Shown: one piece after another, positions 23,135 to 34,199 of the stretch
Position numbering within the stretch: the stretch's first letter is position 1
How the letters are laid out: every line of letters starts with the position of its first letter
DNA from: Calocera cornea HHB12733
Lineage: Eukaryota; Basidiomycota; Dacrymycetes; Dacrymycetales; Dacrymycetaceae
Direction: 5' to 3'
DNA length: 64,000 nucleotides
Assembly (NCBI GenBank): GCA_001632435.1
Contig: KV423995.1
Coordinates: 72,790 to 136,789 of the forward strand
Notes under the pieces: model-generated
Databases searched by the model: none
What the model saw: the letters and a program-made list of their open reading frames with translations, nothing else
Told to the model about the DNA's origin: nothing
Program-made: the position numbers and the translations under genes

Positions 23135-25277
23135 TTACGCAACAGGTTCCTTGGTGTCCATGTCCGTCGGATCTGGCAGAGCCTTCGCCGCGCTCCGCTG
23201 CTCCCTCGCGAACGCGACGGCATGTTTCCTGCCCTTCTCCACATCGACGCCGAACCAGATGACCAAGCTCGCGGCCGTGCAGAGGGCGAACAGGAAGGGG
23301 AACCCGTCCCAATTGTTGCCTGTGTTGTTGATGATGGCCTGGATAACGTTCGGGCCGATCATGCTGCTGGCGCGGTTGGACAGCCCGAACAGCCCGAAGT
23401 ACATGTTGTCGAAGCCCGGCGGGGTCAGCTCCGCCATCATCGTCTGCGAGAAGGCGTAGTACGGCGCCTGGAATAGGCCGAAGACGACGTTATATGCCCA
23501 GAACTCCCATGAGTTGTGGAAGCCGAAGCGGTTCGTCCATAGACCGATCATGCCCCACAGAGGGATGAAGATAGTAAAGACGTTGGTGACGACGAACATG
23601 GGCTTGGTCTTGATCTGCACACCCATGATCAGGAAACACACCCAAGTACCACATTGAAATGACAGACCTTCCAGTATCGCTGGATATACCAAAATCCGCC
23701 GGTGCTGATGATCGAAGTGATAGCTTGTGCCAGCCCGAGATACGTGTTCTGCAAGAACGAGAACTGGTACAGGTCGTTCTGGCAGATCGATACCAACGTC
23801 CCGGTCGTATTCAAGCCCTGTGTCAGACCCCGTCAGCTGGTGATGTGATCGCAAAGCGTGAAGCGGGACGAACATCCGCGAGCAGGAAGAAGGAGAAGAG
23901 GTAGAGGAACGTGTACGGCAGCTTGCGGTACTGTTTGCAGGCTTGCCAGATCTGTGCGGTGTTAGTCGCCGCATGTCCGTGAAGCATTGCACGGCGCACC
24001 TGCTTCCATCCTATTGTGAGATACCACTCTCCCTTGGGCAGCGGAGGGCCTGGACGAGGTTGCTGATAGATGACTGCTCGGGGATTAGGGAAGCTCCGTC
24101 GTGCTCTAAACGCGCGACTTACACCACCAGATACCAAGAATGACCCAGTATGCATTCGTGCTAAACACAGGTAAGCTGCCGTAGTCGCCTTCACTGACCG
24201 AACTCACAGTACGATTGTATAGCTGCATCGCACGTCAGCATGGGTTGACTCACAGGGAATAAGAACACGCACTTGTCGACCTTCGGGTCGTTGTTCAGGG
24301 GCAGCAGCACGGAGAGGTTGATCAGCAAGGTGAACAGGTACCCCCAATTCGAGTGCATGGTGCTAATGTTGCTGATCCTGTTCTTCTCGAGCGACTCCTC
24401 CCGCTCATACTCGGCCGCGTCGATCTCCCCGCGCTCGTAGCGCGTGCGGAGGTCGCGGGAGTGCGGGGTGTTGCGCGCGAGGCGCGGGAAGAGCGCGGCG
24501 TAGAAGACTAGGGTGGCTCCGTCTGGATAGTTGGGGAGGGATGTGAGACGAGGGTAGGGTGGGACGGGGAGGAGCACGTACAAGAGATGAAACCGAGCAT
24601 GTAGAGCGCCATAGCCGCTTGCCACTGCGCCGGTCCTGCCGTGCATCATCACTGGTCAGAGTTCATGTCGATGGGAGTAACAGTCCTATTCACCGAGCAG
24701 ACCCATGCTGCCGAACTGTGCCGCCCAGCACACCACCGTGAGCACAAGCAAAAGCCACCTGCCGAACGTGCCATAGTCGGCCGCGCTCCCGATCGTCGTA
24801 AAGATCAGCGTCATGAACATGAAGCTAAGCCCGTTCGCGATGAGCACGATGCTGTTGACGGCCTTGGTCCCGCCGGACCAGGGCAGGACACACTGCCCCG
24901 AGGCGTTGGGGGCGCTGCACGACGAGCCGGGACCGGCGACGGGGTCGTACCCCGCCGCTTGGGCGAGGCCTTGGAAGAGAGTCATGCTGTACCCGAGCGG
25001 GCCAACGCCGTTGTCGCCATTGTAGTACACTGATGACGCGTCAGCTACACTTTTGATTTGGAGAGATTGCCCAGAGATGGGACTCGCAATAGTACGCCCA
25101 CAGCTCCTTGCGCGTCACGATCGGGCCCTCGTTGTCGAGCGAGACCAGTGCGTGGTCTTCTGGCGGAGCAGGACGGGCGACGGCCACAGAGGCTGTCTGC
25201 TCCGCCCCATCCTTGGTGTCATCCAGCAGCTCCTCAACGGGCGCATGCGGGTTCTCGGGCGGGAACTGGTGCGACAT
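23135..25277 (-). CDS. ATG22: Autophagy-related protein 22 (vacuolar amino-acid effluxer)
   Basis: Ten exons: 25088-25277, 24694-25029, 24582-24635, 24273-24522, 24208-24222, 24123-24160, 24000-24073, 23874-23951, 23668-23817, 23135-23614; 554 aa. MFS-like with about 11-12 helices. Atg22 hallmarks include VTRKELWAYY then YYNGDNGVGPLGYSM, TNAYWVILGIWW, QQPRPGPPLPKGEWYL, ADGLNTTGTLVSICQND, GFWYIQRYWKIKTKP and FWAYNVVFGLFQAPYYAFSQ. It sits in the vacuole membrane and exports amino acids released by autophagy. Exon 5 is a 15-bp microexon needed for the DNYTIVLTNAYW join. The first intron appears to be GC-AG (GCGAGT...CATCAG), the only way to join AYY to YYNGDNG in frame. An upstream in-frame Met would add a disordered leader. 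Confidence 0.85.
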
Positions 25278-25917
25278 CGTCCCCTTGCCTTGCGCTGGTG
25301 CTGGTACGAGTCGTCGGGGAGAAGAAGGGCCAGGAACGGAGAAGTCGCTGGGGGAATAGCGGGAGGGGAAGGTATCGTACCCCTGTCTCGTCTGTGCACC
25401 GTCGTGATCGTCCGGTCTTAGAGAGGCAGGCGGATGACCGTCCAGCAGGAGCAGCACCCGCTTCCCGTCCTGCATCTTATGTCGCCTCCCCCTCACACCA
25501 TCCCCGACTCAGAAGCGCGTGCGTTATCAGCCCGCTGTGAGCACGCTGTCGTGTGCTCGTGTGCGATATCAGAAGGAGCGAGGACACCCAGCTAGATGCG
25601 ATACAGACGGAGTGCCATGCTGGACGCGGTGGGGAGCGTGTGGTGAGGAGGGGAGAAGCAGCACGGGGCCGCGGAAGCGAGTTGATAAGCCCCGGACATC
25701 ACGGATTGCGGTTTGGACTGGACCCGATGTTCAGCCGGGTGCCATATTGTTGGGACCTGCACGTGGGACGATGTTGATATGGATACATACAGCCGCAACC
25801 AAACGATGCTACTATACTCTACAGAGCCCGCAAACAGTGATACAGACATAATATGCACAATGCATTACATCAGTCATACAACAGACGGGCAACAGTCCTG
25901 CATCGCAGCTCATCCCG
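25278..25917. other. Intergenic region between ATG22 and BDP1
   Basis: 640 bp: ATG22 promoter and BDP1 3' flank. No further feature seen. Confidence 0.4.
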
Positions 25918-28227
25918 CTACCTCAGCGCCATCGCCTCCTGCATGCTCGGCAGCTCCTCCTCCTCCTCCTCCTCACCCACATCCATATCGAACACCTCCT
26001 CCTCCAATTCCCCCTGCGCCGTCCTCCGCCTGCTATCCACCGCCTCCACCCGGGCACCCGCCGCAGCCACAGTCTGACCAGGCACACGGTTGTCCGGCTC
26101 CGGCGGGCGCTGCACCGACAGCCCGTGCGCTGGGTAGTCCGGATCGGGAGGCGGGGGACGGGCGATGGGCGCTGCGGGGAGAAGGAGGTTCGTCCCGACG
26201 TGTTTTGAGAAGTAGGACAGGTCTGTGCGGGAGGGGGTTAGGTTGGCTTGGCTCGGACGGTGTGAACGAGGCAGGGAGCAAGGAACAGGCGGGGTGGTGG
26301 AGAAGCCGTGCCCACACGGACGTGGAAGAAGTGAACGGGAGGTGAAGCGCGGGGAAGGCCAAAGAAAGTGCACCAAGGCAAGGACTCACCGATCGCCTCC
26401 CTGCTCTCCCACGCCATAGCCGCCCTCTCCGGCTGCTCCTTCTCGATCCTCTTCCACTTATTCTTGACGACCTGCCTATTCCTGCCGACGAACATGCGCG
26501 AGATCATCTCAAAGTCATACCCGAACATGCCGACGCCCTTGCACAGCAGGTCGACCTCCTCGCGCGTCCAGCGGCCCCCGCGCGCCGAGGAGTGCGCGAG
26601 GAGGCGCTTGCGGCTCCACGTGAACGACGTGACGAACCGGTCGCTCTCGCGCTCCTCGATCGTCTCGTATTCCTCTTGGGCGAGGAGGGCAGGGTCCGCG
26701 GACCGGTCGATCAGGAGGTGCTCTTCGTCCACCTCCCACTCGCCGCCCGCGCCGATCCGGATCTGGGGGGCGCTGTGCGTTTCTTGGAAGGGGCCTGTGT
26801 CCTCCTCCTCCCCTGCGGGCGCGGCAGCGGCCAGGAGGGCAGCTTGCACCGCGGCCATCCCTCCTCTTTGGACCTCCGTCCCTCCCTCAGCAGAAGCAGC
26901 AGCATCCCTGGCCGCCTGCGCGATCGCCCTCTGCTCAACCTCCAACCCCCTCTCCACAGCCTCGCGCATCTCCTCCTTCCTCCTAACAACCTCCCTCATC
27001 CGCTCCTCTCTTTCCTTCTTCCTTTCCGCGTTCAAGCGCTGCTTTGCCCGGTAGGCTTCCACAAACCGGTTCGAGACTCGCCCGACGCCAGGGTCGCGCA
27101 GTATGTCGGCCATCGTGGTAGTGTGCGCGTCTAGGGGCTCACCGGGTGGCTCGGAGAGGGAAGGGGAGCGAGCGCGCCTCCGCTTGGCGCGGGCGGGACG
27201 AGCCTCGGCCTCGGGGTCGTCCTCGTTCGGAGGAGCGGAGGGTTTGCGCTTGCGGGACTTCTTTGCCTGGGCTTTGGGTGCTGTATCCGCTGCCTCGGCC
27301 TCTTCTTCGGCATCGTCATAGTCTTCCTCCGCCGGGGTATCGGCATCGTCATCGTCAGCATCTGCCATCACCGCATCCCCCTCCTGCGCGCGAGCAGCGA
27401 CGCGCGCGGACCTCCTCCTGCTCTCTGAGCCAGAGGGCGGCGCTTGAGCCTCCGTGGTAGCAGCAGGCGCAGATGTCGAAGGGACAGGAGTAGCCGTAGA
27501 AGTTTCAGATGTAGTAGCCGTCGACGCTTTCTTCGCATTCGCGCTCTTCTTGGCCCGCTTCGGTGCCGGCCCCACGGGGTGCCCAGCCGGCGCGGGGCGC
27601 TTCCTCGCCCTCGTCTGCGCATCCTGCACTTCCTCCCTTCCGTCTCCCAAAGACCTAGCTGGGCCAGCGCCCACCCGGACCTGGGGGACATGCACCTCCC
27701 TCCTCGGGATTGCAGTGCCGACAGATATCTCGATTGGGCTGTCGTCGGGGGGGATGCGGATGGCCCCCGGGGGGAGGGGGCGGGCGGGGGCAGGAACGGT
27801 AGGAGGTGCTGCGGCTGTTGAGGTGCTTTCTGTGTGTCCGGTGGTATTGGTTGTGGTTGTTGTAGGGGCAGATGAGGCTGGAGCAGGAGGTGGTGCAGCA
27901 ACGGAGGCAGGCGCCGGCGGGAGCGGTGGTTGCCTCAACGCCACCCCAGCGCCCGTTCCGCTCGTAGAAGGCGGTGTAGGCAGCCCAATGTCCGTCCCCG
28001 CCGGTCGAATAGGCGCGAGAGGCACCCCTATAGGCGTTCCTGCTGGCCTAGTAGGGGCGATAGGGATCCCAATCGGCGTGCCCGTTGGACGAGAGGGTGC
28101 GAGAGGGAGTGCGAGGGGTGTGCCGGATGGCCGGGAGGGGACGGGTGGCTTGCGCGGGTTGAACGTCGCTGTTAAGATGTTAGCATACATCTAGCTTGCA
28201 AGAAAGAAAGGACATACAGAGCGCCAT
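25918..28227 (-). CDS. BDP1: TFIIIB subunit B'' (BDP1)
   Basis: Exons 28218-28227 (10 bp, encoding MAL plus one base), 26390-28168 and 25918-26222 give 697 aa starting MALSTFNPRKPPVPSRPS. The first intron has a textbook branch site (GCTAAC) before TTAACAG. The diagnostic part is the extended SANT domain: TSFTWSRKRLLAHSSARGGR, WTREEVDLLCKGVGMFGYDF, EMISRMFVGRNRQVVKNKWK. This is the B'' core that, with BRF1 and TBP, positions RNA polymerase III on tRNA and 5S genes. The N terminus carries four tandem Pro-rich repeats (APxRPxGTPIGxPxAP type, residues about 15-70). A basic-acidic linker with an NLS-like KKSRKRKP follows, and the C terminus is acidic (GEEEEEEELP). Confidence 0.85.
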
Positions 28228-29360
28228 CGTGTGTGTGTCGAGCGGATGTCGACAGGGCGGGTGAGGAGGGACGTGACTGCAGAAGGACCCTTGAGCGCCA
28301 AACAAAGCCTTCCCTACCTAAGCGGAAGCATCCTGTAGAAGCGCGGGGTTGTAAAATCGCCGTCGATCCCGCTGCTGGGATTCAATTCAGCTTCTGGTTC
28401 TTACAGGTTGAGAGCCGAGTTTAGCCCACTTGAGCGAGCCTCGCTTGGGAGTAGACAACCCTTAGCTTGACTGAGCTTTTGCTTATGCTCATTCATCCTG
28501 CTTTTCTGTCGCTTTGGCGCCGCGCCGCCGCCATGCAGGCCCCGCGAGGCGCGACGCGTAGGCCCACCGACCCTAGCTGACAGGAAGCTCGCCGCTTTTC
28601 CACGAAGACCTATTGGGCAGGCCGAGGCGGTCATTCAGTCCTGAATTTTAAATTGGATCTCCCGGCCACGGACTGCGGTCTCTATGCCACTCTCTGCTTG
28701 ATTCCCGTGCTATCGGGAATGACACACGCTCACTCCCACGGGGCTCCGTACTAGGCTGCTTCGCCCTTCCAAGGACTGCGAATCTTTAACGGATCGTCTC
28801 CCGCGGTTCTCTGAGAAAGAACACTCAAGGCATTATCATGGTCTATCTAATCGAATCCATCATTCCTGCGGACCGCAATGGACATCGGGCCCCTTCCGGT
28901 CCGACATCGGGGATGTGTGATCTTTGGGGGTCCATCTGGCTTTGACTCAATTGCTTGTCCCGATTGATTGGCAACGGTGAAGTCTCATGGCGATGGTGGC
29001 TCTGCAGCTTCTAATACGCGCGTATTGGTCGAACTCTAAGTCGGTGGTCTAAAGATCACGTACCTCGCTACGCTTCCTACCAATGCTCTGCCATTCGGAC
29101 AATGGCCGTATTTGGCCATTCGGCAGGACGACCCGAGAACTGCCTTATCTCTGACCTGAGGATATCCCTCAAAATACCGCGCTCCGCTCGTTTGCCTCGC
29201 GTCCTCCGTTCATGCAACCGGCCGCCCTGGATCTGGGTAGCTGCGGCGTTCTACGTACCGTAAAAGGGAAACATGACTCGTCTACGGGAACTCAAGGCGT
29301 AGGGACGGGGGCTATATAAGCTGCAGTTTACTCCGTGTGTGTTGCCCCTGCTCAAGGAAA
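28228..29360. promoter_or_regulatory. Divergent region between BDP1 and methyltransferase copy 2, with a TATA box
   Basis: 1.13 kb without a credible gene. A TATATAAG sequence at 29313-29320 lies 41 bp before the methyltransferase start at 29361, a reasonable core promoter for that copy. I searched the rest for tRNA A/B boxes and found none that folds. Confidence 0.55.
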
Positions 29361-31256
29361 ATGTCTTCGTCCAGTGGAAACCAGGGATTCTTTCGCCGCC
29401 GCCTCACCTCTTTTTCCGGTGCTCGCTCCAAGACACCAGATCCTACTGATGCTGCTGCTGCCGCTGCCGCCGTCCCACCCCGCGCAAAGACACCAGCTCC
29501 AACTCCCTCGAGCAGTTCATCTCACCGACGAGCTGCGTCCAATGGGGGCAGCGGCTACGCCACAGATGCCGGGAGCCGCAGAAAGCCGTCGGGATCTCGC
29601 GGCCCACCCACCGTGGCTCTACCCGTACCAGCTCTACCGCCCCTCTATCGCCGCTCGGCAGTCCCACGATCAGCGCAACCTCTCCCGACCGCGGGTGGGA
29701 CGACCGATGCCGGGTATAGGACCGACACCCGCCCTTCAGATCATGCCTCCAGCGTAGCCCCAGTTCAACATGCTGTACCGCAACCCGCTGCGCCCCGCGT
29801 ATTGCCCAGGACAACGTTCTTGTCGGATTCCGAACACGAGGGGCAACCCAGCCCTGGCGAAAATTTTAACACCAGGACGTTTCGCCAGAAAATGCCGGTG
29901 GATGAGAACCAGCTGCTCGAGCTCAATACACTACAGGGTGTGATGCTCCCATACCCTCTTCAGGTCGGTGAAGAAGCGAGGAAACTGTCAGTAATCTTCT
30001 CTTGAGGCTCTCATGTGGTCGGTGCTGATGTCTGTCTTCAGAGAGAAGTACCTATATGGTCTTCTTTATAATCGCTTAAGATCAAATGGAATCGATCGCG
30101 TATACATTGGACCAACGTTTCACAAGTGGAGCACCACGCACTGTCGCCCGCCGACGAATGTTCTCGACATCGGCGCGGGTTATGGCTATTGGATCCGGGA
30201 TGCCAGGGAGGTCTGGCCCGTAAGCTGTCCATGTGGTCCTCATTGCCAATGGCGCTGAACTGCCTTCTGCAGACTGCGAACTTCTATGCCTTTGACTTCC
30301 ACAACCTCCTTCCCTCAACGATTGGGCCCAACGTGCACCATGTTCAAGGAGACCTGCTGTATGTACCTTTTTTCTTTCGGTAGCTTGCGCTAACGGGCTA
30401 TCTCCTCAGGAGCAGCTTTGCGATTGGCGGGCCACGGGTTCCGCTGGAATTGAGGCTTTCGCCGGAATTCCTGGAGAGGAGGTATGACTACATTCGCATG
30501 GCTAACATGTCGCTCGCGATTTCGTGGGACGAGGTGAGCACTGCTTCATCAGCAAACAGAGGAAACCTCAGGTATTGTCTAGTGGCCGAAGGTGCTGAAG
30601 AATCTCACGTCATTGCTTGCCTCGGGGGGAATCTTCGAGGTGAGCTTCCTCCTTGTAGTGCTTCCCAGCGAGATAATGAAACACGTTTCTAGCTTGTCGA
30701 CGACGGATGGTTCCCTCCCGTGTTCGAGTTCGTAGCACCGATCGAGCCACAGAAACGATATACGTATGATCGAGCATTCCAAGACATGCTCCATATACGT
30801 GGGATCCGGGGCGCCGATATCGCACAGAAACATTGGGCAAAGCATGTACTGACTAGCTTGGGCAAGCTATCGAATATCCAACATGTCTCCATCGAGCACA
30901 AGGACGTGTCGACGTACGAGCCGGATGATTTACAGATGTCGTATCGATGGTGGCGCACCCTCGTGCTGGGTGCTGACGCGATCGAAGCTCGCTTCATGGC
31001 TTGGCTGTATCAAGAGAATGCTGAAATTGATCGTAACCGGAGCATGAGGCTACAAGAGGTGCGCGAGAAGACGAACATCCCGCAATGGATCGAAGATTTC
31101 CACCAACTGAGGGACCTGGTCAAGTTGTGCGTCATCCACGATTGTCACTACTAATGCACTGTCCCTGACAAGACGCGCAGATCCTCGCCGGATCCATACG
31201 TGTACAACGGCTCGACCTTCGCCATCATGATATTCCAGCGACCGCGGCAAGCTTAG
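29361..31256 (+). CDS. SAM-dependent methyltransferase, copy 2
   Basis: Seven exons: 29361-29986, 30042-30219, 30273-30358, 30410-30533, 30583-30639, 30693-31126, 31181-31256; 526 aa in frame. Residues 1-200 are Ser/Ala/Pro-rich (MSSSSGNQGFFRRRLTSFSG). The methyltransferase core follows with VLDIGAGYGYWIRDA, FYAFDFHNL, YDYIRMANMSLAISW, LKNLTSLLASGGIFE, LVDDGWFPPVFEF and AIMIFQRPRQA at the end. It is clearly paralogous to the minus-strand gene at 19626-21413: exons of 178, 57 and 434 bp have identical lengths in both. All introns have GT-AG ends. Acceptor substrate unknown; the soluble fold suggests cytosol or nucleus. Confidence 0.85.
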
Positions 31257-31715
31257 GTAGTTGAGCAGAGACCAAGAATGTTCCGTGTCTTTTGATCTAC
31301 ATTTCCATTCTCCGATCCCCTAAGTTAGCGACTTAATTTACCCCCTCACTATATCACGCCCGTCATCCTTGTTCATCTGACTCAAGTTAGTAGGCGCCAC
31401 GTCGAAGGATCCAAACGTAAGAATTTGCAGTCCCGACTAGCCATTCGCACCCCACGGCTCCACCAACGCGCCCATGACGCATGGATACGGCCTCCCTTCA
31501 GCCAAAATACCTCACTGCCGCTGCACTGCCTGCGCCCTTTTCACCCCTTCTACGATTCCGTTCGCGTTCGTTGTCCTCGTAGTTTGTGCTGCTCATAACA
31601 TAAACCCCTATTTCAATTTGATGCCGAGCAGCCGCAGCAGCCGAGCGAAACCCGGCCGCAGTCCGCATCAGAAGGGCGCGACGACCGGGCCGTGCAATTC
31701 GCCGAATTCAGCCGA
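31257..31715. other. Intergenic DNA left of the transposon cluster
   Basis: About 460 bp with no supported gene. Confidence 0.4.
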
Positions 31716-31817
31716 ACCGCAAAACCGGGACATCAAACTTTGTTCTGCGCGACACGCAGACTGGATACCGCAAAACCGGGACATCAAACTTTGTTCTGCG
31801 CGACACGCAGACTGGAT
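31716..31817. repeat. 51-bp tandem duplication
   Basis: Two exact adjacent copies of a 51-bp unit (31716-31766 and 31767-31817) beginning ACCGCAAAACCGGG and ending GCAGACTGGAT. The pogo-like element is inserted exactly at the TA that ends the second copy. Confidence 0.8.
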
Positions 31818-31818
31818 A

Positions 31819-33679
31819 ACGTGGTCCATCAGGGACCGGGTCATATCAGGGACCGGGTCACTTTTTTTCGCTGTACATCGTCAATGAGCTGTAGCAAAAC
31901 AACAACATCATATTGCCTCAAGTAGAGCTCGGTTCTGCTGCGATATCTCCTACTACAGCATCTGGGCATGTCCTTGCATTATGGCCAGCCTTTCGACAGA
32001 TTCTACAGAGCCGAGAACCAGTTTTTGGCTGCTTGGATGGACCCTCTCCTCGACCTTCAGTTGCTCCATCTGCGTCAAGGAGGCCTCTGTCTGCTATCAG
32101 CTGAGCAGCCTGGGCACCAGTGAGTGGCCCAGATTCTTGCAATCGTGTTCTTTTGGTCCGGCGGCGTTTGGAGAGGATGGCATTTGCGTCTCGAAGCTCC
32201 CTGACCTCCCGTGTAAGGAGCGTGAGCTGATGATTCATGGAGATAGTTGCCTTTGCCAACTGGTCAATCGAGTTGAGAATGGGTGTTGGGGAGCTTCCTT
32301 GGTGCAGAAAGACACGCTCCTTGATCAGTGTTGATTGTGAGATTGCTTCATTTGCAGTTCTCGGTGTCTGGGAGATCCAATGTTGCATTTGCTGGTCTGG
32401 GGTTGCCGGAGGTGTGGGTGTCCGCATCCGGGTTGGGAGCTTGGCAATGACTGCATCGGGGTTGAAGGGCACAAGGCCAGCACCTCGAAATCCAGACTTG
32501 ATATTTTGCTCTGTGAACACCCGGGCAAAGACCTGGCGGAAGGCAGGGAAGAAGTCGTCTTTGGTGATGTGTGTGATGCCGCCCCGGACAACAAGTGAGA
32601 TTTGGCGGTAATATGCCTTCTTCAAAGGACTGAAAAGGCTGACATCGAGTGGCTGGGTCAGGTGGGAGGAGTGTGCTGGTAAACAAATCGGAATGATGCT
32701 GTGTTGCTTGCAGTATTCATTGAACTGGGTGTTGACATGGCTTTCATGTCCGTCCAGCACAAGCATGCGCCACTGGCCTTTTTGACGGATCCGTGTATGC
32801 TTGTCAAAGTGCTCAATCCATTCCAGACCAGTGATGTTATCAGTCCAGCCCTTCTCTGTTGGCCTCACAACCCAGGTGTCCGGTATGTGCCCATTGAAGT
32901 ACCAGGGTGCAAGCTGGGTGTGACCCTTGACACATAGAAAAGGTGGGATGACGTGCCCGTCTGCTGCAATGCAACAGATTGCTGTTACCCATTCCCTATT
33001 GCCAGGTTGAATTGCCATCGGTCTGCCAGTCCGGTCTGACCGGGTCACCACCATTGAAGCACCCATGATGCCCATCGAAAATCCGGTCTCGTCAAAGTTG
33101 TACAGATCGGTATCCTGGATGCCATACTTTGCTCGCATGTTGGTGAACAGCCGGAACCATGGCATCAACACCTTTGGATCTTCTTGCCGGGCCCTCTGGT
33201 AGTCATGGCTGCGGGTAAACCGAGTGCAGAGCTCTGGTCGTCGCTTGATGAAGCGATAGGTCCAGCACTGGCCAATCCTTTGTTCGGTCCGCTTGGCCAG
33301 GAGGAGATCGGCCATCTCATGCACATCTTCCTGCCGGGGTGAAAAACCTCTTGCATCCAGCTGGAGGATGTACTCAACAAGAGCATCCTCCTCGGCCTTG
33401 GTGAGCAGGCTTTGCTTTGTCCGGATATCTGCCTTGGACAGTCTGCCGCTATTCCGGGCCTGCAGTGTCGAGTATGGCACATTGAAGGCGATTGCAGCCT
33501 TTCGAAGGGATATTTTTCGATCAGGGTGATGGAGTGCCTCAAGGGCTAAAAGGATTCGAGCTTCCAGAAAGGGAGATGACATGTAATTGACCGAGATATA
33601 GCAGAGACAAGTATGGAGGTGGTCGCGACGAAAAAAGTGACCCGGTCCCTGATATGACCCGGTCCCTGATGGACCACGT
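31819..33679. mobile_element. Intact pogo/Fot1-like (Tc1/mariner superfamily) DNA transposon
   Basis: 1861 bp bounded by terminal inverted repeats identical over 49 bp (ACGTGGTCCATCAGGGACCG... on both ends), differing only in the length of the final T run. TA dinucleotides at 31817-31818 and 33680-33681 form the target duplication. Each TIR contains the direct repeat CAGGGACCGGGTCA twice, a common layout for transposase binding sites. The single ORF inside is complete. Confidence 0.9.
31918..33582 (-). CDS. Pogo/Fot1-type DDE transposase
   Basis: Single exon, 554 aa. The N terminus has two helix-turn-helix units: RKISLRKAAIAFNVPYSTLQ and then the Tc5/CENP-B-like HTH with EDALVEYILQLDARGFSP and RTEQRIGQCWTYRFIKRRPE. 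The DDE catalytic core shows YNFDETGFSMGI (first Asp), MLVLDGHESHVN (second Asp) and PAHSSHLTQPLDVSLFSPLK (third acidic residue region). A CCHC zinc knuckle (CRICRKAGHNARTC, C-x2-C-x4-H-x4-C) ends the protein, preceded by KRRRTKRTR. It excises and reinserts the element at TA sites. No frame break or stop is present, so it looks functional. Confidence 0.9.
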   Translation of the reverse strand: MSSPFLEARILLALEALHHPDRKISLRKAAIAFNVPYSTLQARNSGRLSKADIRTKQSLLTKAEEDALVEYILQLDARGFSPRQEDVHEMADLLLAKRTEQRIGQCWTYRFIKRRPELCTRFTRSHDYQRARQEDPKVLMPWFRLFTNMRAKYGIQDTDLYNFDETGFSMGIMGASMVVTRSDRTGRPMAIQPGNREWVTAICCIAADGHVIPPFLCVKGHTQLAPWYFNGHIPDTWVVRPTEKGWTDNITGLEWIEHFDKHTRIRQKGQWRMLVLDGHESHVNTQFNEYCKQHSIIPICLPAHSSHLTQPLDVSLFSPLKKAYYRQISLVVRGGITHITKDDFFPAFRQVFARVFTEQNIKSGFRGAGLVPFNPDAVIAKLPTRMRTPTPPATPDQQMQHWISQTPRTANEAISQSTLIKERVFLHQGSSPTPILNSIDQLAKATISMNHQLTLLTREVRELRDANAILSKRRRTKRTRLQESGPLTGAQAAQLIADRGLLDADGATEGRGEGPSKQPKTGSRLCRICRKAGHNARTCPDAVVGDIAAEPSST

Positions 33680-33693
33680 TACCGCATGCAAGC

Positions 33694-33767
33694 CACCTCT
33701 GGCACGCAACCAGACCTACCACGCAGGGGCCTTGCACTGCCTTGCGGTGCCGCCCTCTGAGGCCCTG
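33694..33767 (+). repeat. Left terminal inverted repeat of the KDZ element
   Basis: Begins CACCTCTGGCACGCAACCAG and contains the two similar direct words CTTGCACTGCC and CTTGCGGTGCC. It pairs with 50126-50199 in inverted orientation. The TSD copy ATGCAAGC precedes it. Confidence 0.85.
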
Positions 33768-34199
33768 AACCGTGCACATGTTCTTCTGAAATTGTAATAT
33801 ATTTTCCTTCCCAATTAGGAAGCCTCAGTGGACCCGTTCCGCGTTCTTCCGCTCTCGGTTGCAAAGTCACAGTCATGTTTCGAAGCTGGTTTCACTGTTT
33901 ATCACTACTACAGATTATTCCCCCTCAAGCCCCTCGGATCAAAGAAAATATAACCGTAATGAGATTACAATCTGGCTGTTCATCGTTCAGTAGGACCTCA
34001 TGTTCATGTTCGTGTTTTCTTTGCAGCGCAATATGTGCACATCTCATTTGCCCGAATGTATTGTTATGATGCACGTGACCTGTACGCGTGAAAGATCATG
34101 CCACGCGTCGCGACGCGTGTATGGAAATCGCACATTCCTGTGTGTTCGCGTTCCTTCTCATGAGCCTCCTCACATTGTTTGGACCTCATTGCCCTACTA
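33768..34199. other. Left subterminal spacer of the KDZ element
   Basis: 432 bp of AT-richer sequence, including TTCATGTTCATGTTCGTG-like degenerate copies of the element's word near 34000. It probably holds the promoter of the first gene. Confidence 0.4.

Noticed and set aside
28630..29200. Possible structural RNA (tRNA or 5S) in the BDP1 upstream region
   Set aside because: T-loop-like words (GAGTTCGA on the minus strand) do not sit in a cloverleaf, and no A box is at the right spacing.
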